The notes: a model not told the origin generated them from the sequence alone. A stretch of 34,310 bases of DNA from Phycisphaerales bacterium (GCA_029260375.1 JAJDDI010000039.1:1-34310); one strand, 5' to 3'; shown: positions 1 to 9,166, numbered from the stretch's first letter. Numbers and translations are program-made.

Positions 1-1
1 C

Positions 2-361
2 ACGCCCGACCCGGAGCGGGCGAGCAAGGTGTACATGAAGTTCCACCCGCGGATCGCGCCGATCAAGGCGGCGGTCTTCCCGCTGGTCAAGAAGGACGGC
101 ATGCCCGAGAAGGCCCGCGAGATCCACGCGGCGCTGGTCAAGCGGTTCGGGCGTTTCGGCGCGATCGAGATCGACGAGAAGCAGTCCATCGGCAAGCGGT
201 ACGCGCGGATGGACGAGGCGGGGGCGCCGTACTGCTTCACGGTCGATGGGCAGACGCTCGAGGACGGGACGGTGACGGTGCGGGACCGGGACACGCTGGA
301 GCAGACCCGCATCCCGGCGGAGTCGGTCCCGGACTTCCTGGGCGAGCGTCTGGGGCTGTAG
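2..361 (+). CDS. glyQS: Glycine--tRNA ligase, C-terminal part (5' truncated by window edge)
   Basis: This is the last 119 residues of a homodimeric (alpha2, class IIa) glycyl-tRNA synthetase, which charges tRNA-Gly in the cytoplasm. The reading frame is open to the left edge, so the true start lies outside the window; the in-frame GTG at 29 is not a start. The visible part is the anticodon-binding domain. It contains the family-typical stretch IAPIKAAVFPLVKKDG, then SIGKRYARMDEAG, and the end motif DGTVTVRDRDTLEQ. The stop is TAG at 359-361. The recognition rests on these family motifs, which are highly conserved from bacteria to eukaryotes. The next gene starts 186 bp downstream and appears unrelated. 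Confidence 0.93.
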   Translation, partial: TPDPERASKVYMKFHPRIAPIKAAVFPLVKKDGMPEKAREIHAALVKRFGRFGAIEIDEKQSIGKRYARMDEAGAPYCFTVDGQTLEDGTVTVRDRDTLEQTRIPAESVPDFLGERLGL

Positions 362-547
362 ATTGTGCGATCGGGGCAATTGAACGGGAATGCTGAAACG
401 CGGTGCCCCGGGCGGCGGTAGTGCTGTGGGCGCCGGAAATGGTGTCGGTTGCGTTCCGAAGAAACCGGTCCGCGAGGGTGAACCGGCGGCGGGGTCACTC
501 GACACACATGGCGGGGCCAGATCTGGGCTGCCGCGGGGGACACGAAC

Positions 548-1948
548 GTGTGGAAATGGCTGGTGGGGATCCTGATCGTGCTCGTGGTGCTCATGGGGGG
601 CGGGGCGTTCGTGGTCATCAAGTCGCCCCTGGGCGCGAAGCTGATGGGGTCGATGGATCAGGATGGGGGGGGGACGGAGGTCCGCCTGGACGCCGCGGAG
701 CTCGGGGATCTGATCCGCACGGTCAGCGCCCCCGGGTCGATCGAGCCCAAGACGCTGGTGAATATCTCCAGCCAGGTCTCGGCGAAGATCACGGCGCTGC
801 CCTTCCGCGAGGGTGACCAGGTCAGGGTCGATGATGTCGTGGTTCGTCTGGACCCGCAGGATCTGGTCGCGAGGCTCGATTCGGTGAAGGCGTCGCTCAA
901 GAGCGAGCAGGCGAGGCTGACGGGCGCCGAGGCGAGCCTGATCAACGCGCGTCTCAGCTACGATCGCCTGCGTCAGTTGTTCGAGACGGGCGACGTGACC
1001 AAGGCGGACCTGGACGCCAGCGAGGCGCAGTTCCTGGGCGCCAAGAGCAACAAGCAGGTGATCGAGGCGTCGATCGAGATGGCCCAGGCCAACATCGAGC
1101 AGGCGCAGAAGGACCTGGACAACACGACGATCAAGAGCCCGATCGACGGGATCATCACCGTGCTCAACTCGGAGGTGGGCGAGACGGCGATCGTGGGCAC
1201 AACCAACACGCCCGGGTCCGTGATCATGGAGATCGCGGACCTGTCGGAGATGCTCGTCAAGGCGCAGATCGACGAGACGAACATCGCCCCGGTCGCGGAA
1301 GGGCAGGGCGCGACGGTGTACATCAACGCGTACGACGACCGCGAGTTCCGGGGCAAGGTGCAGAAGGTGGGGCTCAAGCGCCAGGTCGCCGCGGACGGCA
1401 CGGGCGTGTTCAACACCGAGATCCTGCTGGGGCTGGAGGAGGGCGACCGCCTCTACTCGGGCCTGACGGCCAGCGTGGACATCGAGGTCGAGAGCTTCTA
1501 CGACGTGGTCCGGGTGCCCAGCCAGGCGGTGCTGGACCGGCGCGTCGAGGACCTGCCCGAGGACGTCGTCAAGGGCGGTGAGCACGTGGACTCGACCAAG
1601 ACATTTGCGCGCGTCGTCTACCGTATGGTGGACGGCAAAGCCGTCGCGACGCCCGTGAGCGTGGGCCCGAGCGACCTGACGCACACGGTGATCCTGGGCG
1701 GGCTTGAGGCGGGCGAGCGGGTGGTGTCGGGGCCCTACCGGGTGCTGGTGGGGCTCAAGCACGACCAGCGGCTCAAGGACATGGACGCCAAGAAGGAAAC
1801 CCAAGAGGGCGACAGCGCGACGGACGAAGACCCGACCGACGAGGGCGCGGACCCGGCGCCAGAGCAGCCCGACGAGGACAGCACGGGCGAGGATGACGCG
1901 GGCGAGGACGGTCCGGGCGAGGACGCGGGGGGCGGCGAGGCGCCATGA
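548..1948 (+). CDS. HlyD/MacA-type periplasmic adaptor of a tripartite ABC efflux pump
   Basis: Membrane-fusion (adaptor) protein of 466 residues that would bridge an inner-membrane ABC transporter and an outer-membrane channel. One N-terminal membrane segment (residues about 4-24, WLVGILIVLVVLMGGGAF) anchors it. A lipoyl-like half motif follows (VNISSQVSAKITALPFREGD), then an alpha-hairpin coiled coil (about 110-190, rich in Glu, Ala and Gln), then the second lipoyl half (TTIKSPIDGIITVLNSEVGE) and beta-barrel regions. The last 45 residues are an unusual, very acidic tail of Asp, Glu and Gly repeats. The GTG start at 548 has GGGGGA at 535-540 as ribosome site. The stop overlaps the next start (ATGA, 1945-1948), so it is translationally coupled to the ATPase. 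The substrate cannot be told. Confidence 0.9.
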   Translation: MWKWLVGILIVLVVLMGGGAFVVIKSPLGAKLMGSMDQDGGGTEVRLDAAELGDLIRTVSAPGSIEPKTLVNISSQVSAKITALPFREGDQVRVDDVVVRLDPQDLVARLDSVKASLKSEQARLTGAEASLINARLSYDRLRQLFETGDVTKADLDASEAQFLGAKSNKQVIEASIEMAQANIEQAQKDLDNTTIKSPIDGIITVLNSEVGETAIVGTTNTPGSVIMEIADLSEMLVKAQIDETNIAPVAEGQGATVYINAYDDREFRGKVQKVGLKRQVAADGTGVFNTEILLGLEEGDRLYSGLTASVDIEVESFYDVVRVPSQAVLDRRVEDLPEDVVKGGEHVDSTKTFARVVYRMVDGKAVATPVSVGPSDLTHTVILGGLEAGERVVSGPYRVLVGLKHDQRLKDMDAKKETQEGDSATDEDPTDEGADPAPEQPDEDSTGEDDAGEDGPGEDAGGGEAP

Positions 1949-2763
1949 GCACGGGGCTGGACAGCTCGCTGCCGGTGATCGAGATCCGCGGACTCCACAA
2001 GGTGTTCAAGGTCGGCGAGGAGCGTGTGCACGCGCTGCGGGGCGTGAGCCTCAAGATCATGCCCAACGAGTTTGTCGCGATCATGGGCGCGTCGGGCTCG
2101 GGCAAGAGCACGATGATGAACATCCTCGGGTGCCTGGACAAGCCGACCAAGGGCGTGTACCTGCTGCGCGGTCGCCAGACCCACAAAATGGGCATGTCGA
2201 AGCTTGCGAGCGTGCGCAACGAGGACATCGGGTTTATCTTCCAGAGCTTCGAGCTGCTGCCCCGCGCGTCGGCGCTCAAGAACGTGATGCTGCCGATGCT
2301 GTACTCGAAGCTGCGGGTCTTTAGCGCGCGCAGGCGGGCCAAGCGGGCGCTGGACCTGGTCGGGCTGAGCGACCGGATGAGCCACAGACCCAACCAGCTC
2401 TCGGGCGGTCAGCGCCAGCGCGTCGCGGTGGCGCGGGCGCTGGTGAACGACCCGGCGATCCTGCTGGCCGACGAGCCCACGGGCAACCTGGACACGAAGA
2501 CGACCTCAGAGATCATCGGGCTCTTCCGCACGCTGCACGAGAGCGGGCAGACGATCATCGTGGTGACGCACGAGGAGGACGTCGCGGGGTACGCCGACCG
2601 GATCGTGCGTCTGCGAGACGGGAACATCATCTCGGACCACCCCACGATCGAGGACCCGCTGCACCAGGACTGGGTGCGCCGGGTGGCCCGGGGCGCGGGG
2701 GCGATGGCCGCGCAGATCGATGAGGACGCGCCCGAGCCCGAGGCGCAGGGGGCCGTGCGATGA
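1945..2763 (+). CDS. ABC transporter ATP-binding protein, MacB/LolD type
   Basis: Cytoplasmic ATPase of 272 residues powering the neighbouring permease. All nucleotide-binding motifs are present: Walker A GASGSGKST (48-56), Q-loop Gln100, signature LSGGQRQ (152-158), Walker B ILLADE (172-177) followed by PTGNLD, and the H-loop His209 in VTHEED. The length is slightly above the roughly 230 residues usual for the LolD/MacB class, because of a C-terminal extension rich in Ala, Glu and Pro. The gene overlaps both neighbours by ATGA junctions (1945 and 2760). Here the ATPase and the permease are separate chains, unlike E. coli MacB, where they are fused. The family is sure; the exported substrate is unknown. 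Confidence 0.95.
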   Translation: MSTGLDSSLPVIEIRGLHKVFKVGEERVHALRGVSLKIMPNEFVAIMGASGSGKSTMMNILGCLDKPTKGVYLLRGRQTHKMGMSKLASVRNEDIGFIFQSFELLPRASALKNVMLPMLYSKLRVFSARRRAKRALDLVGLSDRMSHRPNQLSGGQRQRVAVARALVNDPAILLADEPTGNLDTKTTSEIIGLFRTLHESGQTIIVVTHEEDVAGYADRIVRLRDGNIISDHPTIEDPLHQDWVRRVARGAGAMAAQIDEDAPEPEAQGAVR

Positions 2764-4019
2764 GGCTTATCTTCGCCCCGCTGCTGTTTGTCGTGCGCAT
2801 CCTGGTGCAGACGGTTTTCCTGGCGCTGGGTCAGATCTGGGCGAACAAGACGCGCTCGGTGCTGACGTGCCTGGGCATCATCTTCGGCGTGGGCGCGGTG
2901 ATCGCGGTGGTCGGGCTGCTGGGCGGGATGCGGGGGTTCGTGCTCAAGGAGTTCGAGACGATCGGCGCCAAGAAGATGTGGGTGTGGGGCGAGGTGCCCG
3001 AGTCGGAGGAGTCCGTCATGTCCTGGTCGGACGTGAGGATGACGCTGTACGAGGCGGGCCTGATCATGGACAAGGCGCCGTCGATCGAGATGCTGACGCC
3101 GATGACGGGCATGGGCATGCAGGCGTCGTTCCGGGGCAAGGTGCTCCAGGGCGTGCGCGTGCAGGGCGTGTGGAGCGAGTGGCACGAGATCGAGGACAGG
3201 CAAGTCATTTACGGGCGCCCGTTCTCGAGCATCGACGAGGACGAGGCCCGCCAGGTCTGCCTCGTGAACCAGACGGCGATCGAGAAGCTCGGGCTCAGCA
3301 CGGACCCCTCGGGCGAGTACATCCAGCTCAACAGCCGGCGGTTCCTGGTGATCGGGCTCGTCGAGACCAAGGACTTCAGCTTCGCCGACGGGGGGCAGGG
3401 CGACGAGGCGGAGATCTTCATCCCCTTCGCGACGGTCAAGTCGATGAACCCGTACACGTGGACGTACTTCATGATGCAGATGAAGGACCCGGACGCGTCG
3501 GCCGACGCGGAGGCCGAGGTCCGCTTCATCCTGCGCAATCACCGGAATCTCAAGCCCGAGGACGAGGACACGTTCGGCGTCCAGGTGCTGCAGAACGCGA
3601 TCGAGCAGTTCAACGGCATCGCGCGCGTCGCGACGCTGGGCGGGTTCTTCGTCGCCGCGATCTCGCTGTTCGTGGGTGGCATCGGGATCATGAACATCAT
3701 GCTCGTGTCCGTCTCGGAGCGGACGCGAGAGATCGGGCTGCGCAAGGCGGTGGGCGCCAAGCCGCCCACGGTGCTGCTGCAGTTTCTGATCGAGGCGATC
3801 GTGCTGTGCCTCGTCGGGGGCTTCATCGGGATGGGGATCGGGCAGGGCGTGATCCTGGGCTTCCGCGCGGGCGTGGACTGGATGAGCGAGGCGGGCGTGC
3901 CCGTCTGGATCGTGGTGGGGGTGCTGCTGGTCACCGGCGCCACGGGCGTGATCTTCGGGATGTTCCCGGCGATCAAGGCCGCCCGGTTGAACCCGATCGA
4001 CGCGCTCCGGCACGAATGA
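2760..4019 (+). CDS. ABC transporter permease, MacB/FtsX-like
   Basis: Inner-membrane permease of 419 residues with the MacB layout. A first transmembrane helix (about 33-56, after the typical ANKTRSVLTCLGI) is followed by a large periplasmic domain (about 60-285) and three helices near the C terminus (around 290-320, 335-365 and 375-400). Between helices 2 and 3 lies the family hallmark SERTREIGLRKAVGA, a cytoplasmic coupling loop, and the protein ends in the typical AARLNPIDALRHE. In this class the periplasmic domain moves with ATP hydrolysis to push substrate from periplasm to outside (mechanotransmission). The gene is coupled by ATGA overlaps to the ATPase before it and possibly to the channel gene after it. 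Confidence 0.94.
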   Translation: MRLIFAPLLFVVRILVQTVFLALGQIWANKTRSVLTCLGIIFGVGAVIAVVGLLGGMRGFVLKEFETIGAKKMWVWGEVPESEESVMSWSDVRMTLYEAGLIMDKAPSIEMLTPMTGMGMQASFRGKVLQGVRVQGVWSEWHEIEDRQVIYGRPFSSIDEDEARQVCLVNQTAIEKLGLSTDPSGEYIQLNSRRFLVIGLVETKDFSFADGGQGDEAEIFIPFATVKSMNPYTWTYFMMQMKDPDASADAEAEVRFILRNHRNLKPEDEDTFGVQVLQNAIEQFNGIARVATLGGFFVAAISLFVGGIGIMNIMLVSVSERTREIGLRKAVGAKPPTVLLQFLIEAIVLCLVGGFIGMGIGQGVILGFRAGVDWMSEAGVPVWIVVGVLLVTGATGVIFGMFPAIKAARLNPIDALRHE

Positions 4020-4075
4020 ACGCCCGGCCTGAGCCGGCACACCGCCTCGGGCCGATCTGTTTCTCTGGGGATCTG

Positions 4076-5938
4076 ATGCAAGCGACACACGAGACGAGCC
4101 TCTTGACCCTCCGAGCCGGCGCGAGCACGGCGTTGCTGACGCTCTTGCTCATGCTCGGCGCCTGCACCAACCCCTTCGGCGCCGACCCGATGGACTACGA
4201 CCGGCGGGCGTCGATGGAGCGTCTGCGTGAGATCCGCGCGCTGCCGCTGGAGCGCTACCGGGCGCCCGACGTGGACGCGAAGGTGGAGACGGACGGGGCG
4301 GTGCGGGCCGCGCGGGCGCGGTTCGAGGCGATGGACACCTACGCCCTGACGCTCGAGGAGGCGCGGGCGCAGACGCTGACCAACAACCTGGGGCTGCGCG
4401 CGTCGCTGATCTCGCCGGCGATCGCCGCGGAGGCGGTCAACGAGGAGGAGGGGCGGTTCGAGGGCGTCTTCACGCTCTCGGGCAGCTGGGCGGAGACCGA
4501 CTCGCCCACCGCCTCGGTGCTCTCGGGCTCGCAGACGCGGGCCCAGTCGCTCACGCCCGGGCTGCGCATCCCCCTGCGCACCGGAGGGCAGGCGGAGATC
4601 ACGCTGCCCATCACCAAGTTCCAGACCGACAACACGTTCAGCACGCTCAACCCCGCGGTCACGGCGGACCTGCAGTTCTCGCTGAGCCACAACCTGCTGC
4701 GCGGCGCGGGGCGGCGCGCGACGATGCACGGCGTGCGCATCGCGGACTACAACCGACAAATCTCCGAGACGCAGACCAAGCTGGAGGTGATCCGCCAGCT
4801 CGCGGCCGTGGACCGGTCGTACTGGCGCCTGTTCGCGGCCCGCGAGGCGCTGGCCGTCCGCCTGCAGCAGTACGAGCTGGCCCGCGAGCAGCTCGGGCGG
4901 GCGCAGCGCCAGAACGAGGCGGGCGCCGTGGCGGAGATCGAGATCATCCGCGCCAGCGCGGGCGTCGCGGATCGGGTGGACCAGATCCTGCGCGCGCAGA
5001 ACGCGGTGCTGCTGCAGGAGCGCGAGCTCAAGCGGATCGTCAACATCCCGGGGCTGGACGTGGAGTCGGACGTGATCGTCGTCCCCGCCAGCCCGCCCGA
5101 CCCGGTGCGGTACCTCTTCGAGCGCGACGCGCTGATGGGCGAGGCGCTGGGGACGCGGATGGAGCTGCTCGAGGACGAGCTGCGCCTGGCGATGGACGCG
5201 GCCAACATCGCCTTCAACCGCAACCAGGCCCTGCCCCTGCTGGCGATGAGCTACACGTACAGCATCAACAGCCTCGGGCGGACCGAGGGCCAGGCGTTCA
5301 GTCGCCTCAACGAGAACGAGTTCGAGGACTGGTCCGTCGGGCTCAACGCGGAGGTGCCCCTGGGCAACGAGCAGCGCCGCGCGGCCGTGGCGCAGAGCGT
5401 GCTGACCCGCCTCCAGCGTCTGAGCACGCGTGAGGCCCGGGCCCAGACCATCCGCCAGGAGGTGCTCGACTCGATCGACCAGCTCGAGAGCGACTGGCAG
5501 CGCATCCTCGCGGCCCGGGAGAACGTCATCCTCAACACCCGGGCGTTGCAGGCCGAGCAGCGCACATTCGGTGTGGGTCGGTCCACGAGCAACGACGTGC
5601 TCGACGCGGACACGAGGCTGGGCGAGGCCCGCCTGACGGAGATCCAGGCGGTCGCGGACTACCAGATCAGCCAGGTGGACCTGGCGTTCGCGACGGGGCT
5701 GATGATGGGCGCCAGCAAGGTTCGCTGGGAGGTCAACGACCCGCGGGGCACGCCCGCGGCGGAGGCCCAGCGCGAGGCGCTGCCGGACTATTCGCCCGGC
5801 GTGGGGGTTTTCTACCGCCCGGAGAGCGACGATTCGGCGCCCCAGGAACCGGTTCCGGCGGAGTTCCCGGCGCCAGCCGACCAGGCGGGCGCGGAACTTG
5901 AGCTGGTCACGCCCATCGAGCCAAACTCGGGCGGGTGA
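4076..5938 (+). CDS. TolC-family outer-membrane efflux lipoprotein
   Basis: Outer-membrane channel of about 620 residues completing the tripartite pump. The chosen ATG (4076) follows a GGGGA-type ribosome site and gives a clean lipoprotein signal: hydrophobic LLTLLLMLGA, then Cys30 in an LGAC lipobox. An in-frame ATG at 4016 overlaps the permease stop (ATGA) and would add 20 residues before the signal, so it is less likely. The body shows the two helical repeats of the family, with motifs such as ARAQTLTNNLGLRAS, AAVDRSYWRLFAAREAL and GRSTSNDVLDADTRLGEARL. The C-terminal 60 residues are Pro/Glu rich and probably periplasmic. It is long for the family, because of that tail and an N-terminal stretch before the first repeat. 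Confidence 0.92.
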   Translation: MQATHETSLLTLRAGASTALLTLLLMLGACTNPFGADPMDYDRRASMERLREIRALPLERYRAPDVDAKVETDGAVRAARARFEAMDTYALTLEEARAQTLTNNLGLRASLISPAIAAEAVNEEEGRFEGVFTLSGSWAETDSPTASVLSGSQTRAQSLTPGLRIPLRTGGQAEITLPITKFQTDNTFSTLNPAVTADLQFSLSHNLLRGAGRRATMHGVRIADYNRQISETQTKLEVIRQLAAVDRSYWRLFAAREALAVRLQQYELAREQLGRAQRQNEAGAVAEIEIIRASAGVADRVDQILRAQNAVLLQERELKRIVNIPGLDVESDVIVVPASPPDPVRYLFERDALMGEALGTRMELLEDELRLAMDAANIAFNRNQALPLLAMSYTYSINSLGRTEGQAFSRLNENEFEDWSVGLNAEVPLGNEQRRAAVAQSVLTRLQRLSTREARAQTIRQEVLDSIDQLESDWQRILAARENVILNTRALQAEQRTFGVGRSTSNDVLDADTRLGEARLTEIQAVADYQISQVDLAFATGLMMGASKVRWEVNDPRGTPAAEAQREALPDYSPGVGVFYRPESDDSAPQEPVPAEFPAPADQAGAELELVTPIEPNSGG

Positions 5939-5956
5939 TCACCCGATGCGGGGGGC

Positions 5957-6157
5957 ATGAGCAAGACCAGCGAGCCGAGCGTGACCCCGACGCCAACTCC
6001 ATTGGCCCCCGCGGCCCCGGTGGACTCGCTGATCGAGCCCCGCGACGAGCTGCTCCGGTTTGCGGTGAGCGCCGACGAGCTGGCCCAGAAGATCTGGAAC
6101 GGGCAGGGGACGGACCTGAACCATCTTATTGGTGATGCGATCCAGTCGCGCGGGTGA
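5957..6157 (+). CDS. Small hypothetical protein, 66 residues
   Basis: The short gene lies 18 bp after the efflux-channel gene, so it is probably the last member of that operon. Its ATG follows a G-rich ribosome site (GGGGGG, about 5950-5955). The product begins with a Ser/Thr/Pro/Ala-rich, probably disordered part (1-23). An amphipathic helical part (about 24-60) follows, with alternating Leu, Phe, Val and charged residues. No signal peptide, membrane segment or Cys is seen, so it is likely cytoplasmic. I do not recognise the family. An overlapping frame starting at 5935 is rejected because it has no comparable ribosome site and an Arg/Gly/Pro-rich shadow composition. Confidence 0.55.
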   Translation: MSKTSEPSVTPTPTPLAPAAPVDSLIEPRDELLRFAVSADELAQKIWNGQGTDLNHLIGDAIQSRG

Positions 6158-6225
6158 GGCGCGTCTGCGCTGAGGCCGGTTTGGACTCCACACACCATCA
6201 GCGGTAAAGCGCCGCGACCTGAAAC

Positions 6226-6254
6226 CGGTTCGCGGCGGGTGTCGCCGCGAACCG
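6226..6254. terminator. Strong hairpin between convergent genes
   Basis: A perfect 12-bp GC-rich stem (CGGTTCGCGGCG, 6226-6237, with its complement at 6243-6254) carries a 5-nt loop GGTGT. It lies 69 bp after the rightward 66-residue gene and 12 bp after the leftward secreted-protein gene, so it can end transcription from both sides. There is no real U-run (on the minus strand it is followed by GTTTC), so factor-assisted termination or 3'-end protection is as likely as a classic intrinsic terminator. Confidence 0.6.
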
Positions 6255-6265
6255 TGCTGCGTGGC

Positions 6266-6949
6266 TCAGCTGCAAGCGGTGAAGGCATCGGTGAACGCGG
6301 TGAGGTCATCGAGGTTCAGCGTCTCATCGTCGACGAAGTCCGCCCGTGGATCGTCGTTGAGGTACCAGTCGACGTAGATGTCCACATCGTCGATGTCGGC
6401 GTCGCCATCGGCGTCGAGATCCGCGAAGCACCCGCACGAGTCCACGACACCGTTCTGATTGAGGTCGAGCGGGCTGTAGAGGTCATAGGAAACAGCGACT
6501 TCGAGGTACGGCTGTGGCCCGCAGCACTCGGCGTTCTGCGTGTCAACCGAGACAACGAGCGTGCTGATGTCGGGAATGTCGGTCCAGGGGATGGTGACGA
6601 TGCCGGAATCCTGGTGGGGGCAGTTCGTCCCGTCGTTCTCGAAGAGACGCTCGACGAAGACCCCGTTCACCAGCACATCGACATACCGGCTGGTTGTTTG
6701 GGTCATAAACCCGAGCATGTCGACATAGATCAGCATGTCGGTGTCGGGTTCGGGGAGGGAATAGGCGCTGCCGAAGTTGAACGTGTAGAGCGATTGGCAA
6801 GACCCGTTGGCGAGATAGGCCGAAACCGGTGTCGGCGCGACGTCGGTCGAATCCGGGATGCCGTTGGAGTTGCAGTCCTGGGCGGACACGGTCAGGCCGA
6901 AGATGGACAGTACGGCTGCTGCTGCGAGGGTTTGGTGCTTTGACGGCAT
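6266..6949 (-). CDS. Secreted protein with C-terminal dockerin-like (EF-hand) tail
   Basis: A 227-residue exported protein of unknown function. The Sec signal peptide (1-23, LAAAAVLSIFGLTVSAQ) is followed by the short repeat CNSNGIPDSTDV, a Ca-binding-like motif common in planctomycete extracellular proteins. The middle (about 45-160) is rich in beta-prone and aromatic residues and looks like a compact beta domain with paired Cys. The tail from about 165 contains DLNQNGVVDSCGC, DLDADGDADIDDVDIYVDWYL and a final DDLTAFTDAFTACS, which is a dockerin-like pair of calcium loops ending in Cys-Ser. The ATG at 6949 has a good ribosome site (AAAGGAAG) 6 nt before it. It is convergent with the efflux operon and shares its hairpin. 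Confidence 0.75.
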   Translation of the reverse strand: MPSKHQTLAAAAVLSIFGLTVSAQDCNSNGIPDSTDVAPTPVSAYLANGSCQSLYTFNFGSAYSLPEPDTDMLIYVDMLGFMTQTTSRYVDVLVNGVFVERLFENDGTNCPHQDSGIVTIPWTDIPDISTLVVSVDTQNAECCGPQPYLEVAVSYDLYSPLDLNQNGVVDSCGCFADLDADGDADIDDVDIYVDWYLNDDPRADFVDDETLNLDDLTAFTDAFTACS

Positions 6950-7114
6950 ATCGAGCTTCCTTTCGTGGATTGTTGGCAGGGAGAGAGAGCGTTCAGGATT
7001 CCGATATTCCTCCGTAGGGGGCGTGCGATCTCCTCAATCGAACCGGATTCCACAAGGACTGCGTCATCCGACAATGGCACGCGCAATCAAAGTCAAAAAT
7101 GATTTCTGGTCGGG

Positions 7115-9166
7115 CTAATCAAGGCTTGCCAGAAGCTCCCGGATCTCCTCCGTGAGCTGATCGTCCGGCCCGATGTTCTGGGCGGACTCGCACCGATCGA
7201 GCTCTTCCCGAAGCGACTGTCGCGCAAGGGCGGGCTCGAGCCGATCGGCGTGGACCCGCGCCATCTCGATGCGGATCATGACCGAGCGGGGATGCATGGA
7301 ATGTTTGACCTGGGTGTTGATCTTGAGCCCCTGCTCCAGGACTCGGAGGGCCTGGTCGTGCCTGCCCGTGCTGCGGTAGACACGCCCGAGCCACAGGTCA
7401 CAGCCTGCGCAGAACCGGTTGTTCTCGCCGTACGCGGTCTGCCACAGCCCGCGGGCCTCGAGCAGCAGGCGTTCGGCCTGCGCCGGACGCCCGCGTTCGA
7501 GATGGATCTTCGCGGTGCGTGAGAGCAGATAGGCGGCGATGTCCGGGTGCGTGCGCCGGAGTGACGAGGGGAACCGGTCGTGCGCCAAGAGCGTGACCTG
7601 CTCCGACCGGTCCAGATCGCCGGTGAGCTGGAGGATTCTGGCGTAATCGATGAGCTGCAGGAGGGCACTGGCGTCGCGCTCGCCGTAGAGCTGTGTGTGA
7701 AGGTCGGCGCTGAGCTCGGCGTGCGGGAGGGCGAGCTTGAGGGCCTCGAGCGTGCTGTACGCGTTGCTGATGTTCTTGTGCGCGTTGGCGCGGGACTCGA
7801 GTGACATGTCCGTCTCGTCGAGGTTGGCGGCGAACGCCTCGAGCAGGGTCAGGAACGGTGTTTGAGGCCCGAGGTGCTGCTTGGAGGAGAGCGTCGCAAG
7901 ATCGGGGAGGAACGCGCCGTTCTTGGACAGCGCCGCGCTCATCCGTTCGGCGCGTGCGCTGGCCTGGCGTTCGCGGTCGATGCTGAGGCCCAGCCCGCTG
8001 AGCGCGACCGCGCCGACGCACAGCAGCGCCAGCGCGCGGGCGAGCGACCGGTGGCGTCGGGTCCAGCGCGCGATGCGTCGGGCTGGGGAGATCGGGCTGA
8101 CGGAGACGGGATCCCCCACCAGCACCCGAGTGATCTCCGCCGCGAACTCGTCGGCGGACGAGTACCGGTCGTCCGGGGCTTTCGAGAGGGCCCTTTGGAT
8201 GACGAGCGAGAGATCGCCACGCACCGAGGGGGCCAGCTTGCTCAGCGGCGCAGGCTCTTCGAAAAGGATCTTGTGCTCAGCGGCGCTCGGGCAAAGCCCC
8301 GCGAGCTGGAGTGGAACGGCGCCGGCGATGAGCCAGTACGCGAGCACGCCCAGGGCGTAGACATCCGACCGCGAGTCGAGATCCTCGCCGCGGAACTGCT
8401 CCGGGCTCATGTAGTCCGGCGTTCCGGGGGCGTGCCCGGTCTGGGTGACTCTCGACGCGATCTGATCCGGGCCCGGATCAAGAACCGCGATGCCGAGATC
8501 GATCAGTGTCGCAGCGCCGTCGGCGCTCACCATGATGTTCGAGGGCTTGATGTCTCGGTGGACCACGCCCTTGAGGTGCACGTGGTGCACCGCTATCGCA
8601 ACCCGGCGAACGAGGTCTAGCTTGGCTTCGAGCGATCCTGTGCGAGCAATCTCGTTGCGATCGAGCGTCTCGCCATTGATCAGCGGCATGACGATGTAGG
8701 GCTCGCCGGATCCGAGCAAGCCGTGGTCCAGAATCTCGACCACGCCCTCGTGATCGACGCGTTTCAGCGCGTCGATCTCACGCTGGAACCTCTGGCGCGA
8801 GGCCGCGGACTGGCCCGCATCTCGGAGCAGCTTGATCGCCAGGCGCCGCCCCGATGCTTTGTCCTTGGCTTCACACACGATGCTCATGCCGGAGCTGCTG
8901 ATGCACCGCTTGATCCGGTAATCCCCGATGGACTCCGGGATGCCGAGCGGGAGCGGGGCGTCGAGAGCGTCCGAGGTCAAGGCGGCGCTGATGCGCACAA
9001 CGTGGTCGAGCGGGGAGTTGTCCGAGTCGCTCTCGAGGATCCGGCGGATCCGGTCCGACAGATCAGGATCCTGCAGCTTGAGTTCGGCGAGCTGCAGCTC
9101 CTGCTGGCCCGGGGAGCTGGCGGCGATGCGCTCGAAATGCGTCTGAAGCTCACTCGGCCGAGCCAT
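7115..9166 (-). CDS. Membrane Ser/Thr protein kinase with TPR-type sensor region
   Basis: A 683-residue Hanks-type kinase. An N-terminal helical part (1-75) precedes the kinase domain (80-350), which has Lys112 (AIKLL), Glu130, the catalytic loop HRDIKPSN (203-210), a DLG variant of DFG (223-225) and SPE (254-256). The glycine loop is unusual: the canonical GxGxxG is replaced by ISSSGMSIV (89-97). A membrane helix (about 376-396) separates the cytoplasmic kinase from a C-terminal part (400-683) of helical TPR-like repeats, expected outside the inner membrane. The ATG at 9166 has GGGGGGAA as ribosome site and lies inside the end of the sigma-factor gene (17-bp overlap), so the two are coupled. 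By analogy with planctomycete ECF-kinase pairs it probably controls that sigma factor. Confidence 0.9.
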   Translation of the reverse strand: MARPSELQTHFERIAASSPGQQELQLAELKLQDPDLSDRIRRILESDSDNSPLDHVVRISAALTSDALDAPLPLGIPESIGDYRIKRCISSSGMSIVCEAKDKASGRRLAIKLLRDAGQSAASRQRFQREIDALKRVDHEGVVEILDHGLLGSGEPYIVMPLINGETLDRNEIARTGSLEAKLDLVRRVAIAVHHVHLKGVVHRDIKPSNIMVSADGAATLIDLGIAVLDPGPDQIASRVTQTGHAPGTPDYMSPEQFRGEDLDSRSDVYALGVLAYWLIAGAVPLQLAGLCPSAAEHKILFEEPAPLSKLAPSVRGDLSLVIQRALSKAPDDRYSSADEFAAEITRVLVGDPVSVSPISPARRIARWTRRHRSLARALALLCVGAVALSGLGLSIDRERQASARAERMSAALSKNGAFLPDLATLSSKQHLGPQTPFLTLLEAFAANLDETDMSLESRANAHKNISNAYSTLEALKLALPHAELSADLHTQLYGERDASALLQLIDYARILQLTGDLDRSEQVTLLAHDRFPSSLRRTHPDIAAYLLSRTAKIHLERGRPAQAERLLLEARGLWQTAYGENNRFCAGCDLWLGRVYRSTGRHDQALRVLEQGLKINTQVKHSMHPRSVMIRIEMARVHADRLEPALARQSLREELDRCESAQNIGPDDQLTEEIRELLASLD

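Noticed and set aside
2720..4075. In-frame upstream extension of the efflux channel through the permease gene
   Set aside because: It overlaps the real permease in another frame, is Gly/Arg/Asp low-complexity, and would bury the lipoprotein signal peptide.
2409..4088. Long minus-strand frame opposite the ABC transporter genes
   Set aside because: It is antisense to genes with complete ATPase and permease motifs, and its composition (Arg/His/Asp/Leu rich, low complexity) is typical of high-GC shadow frames.
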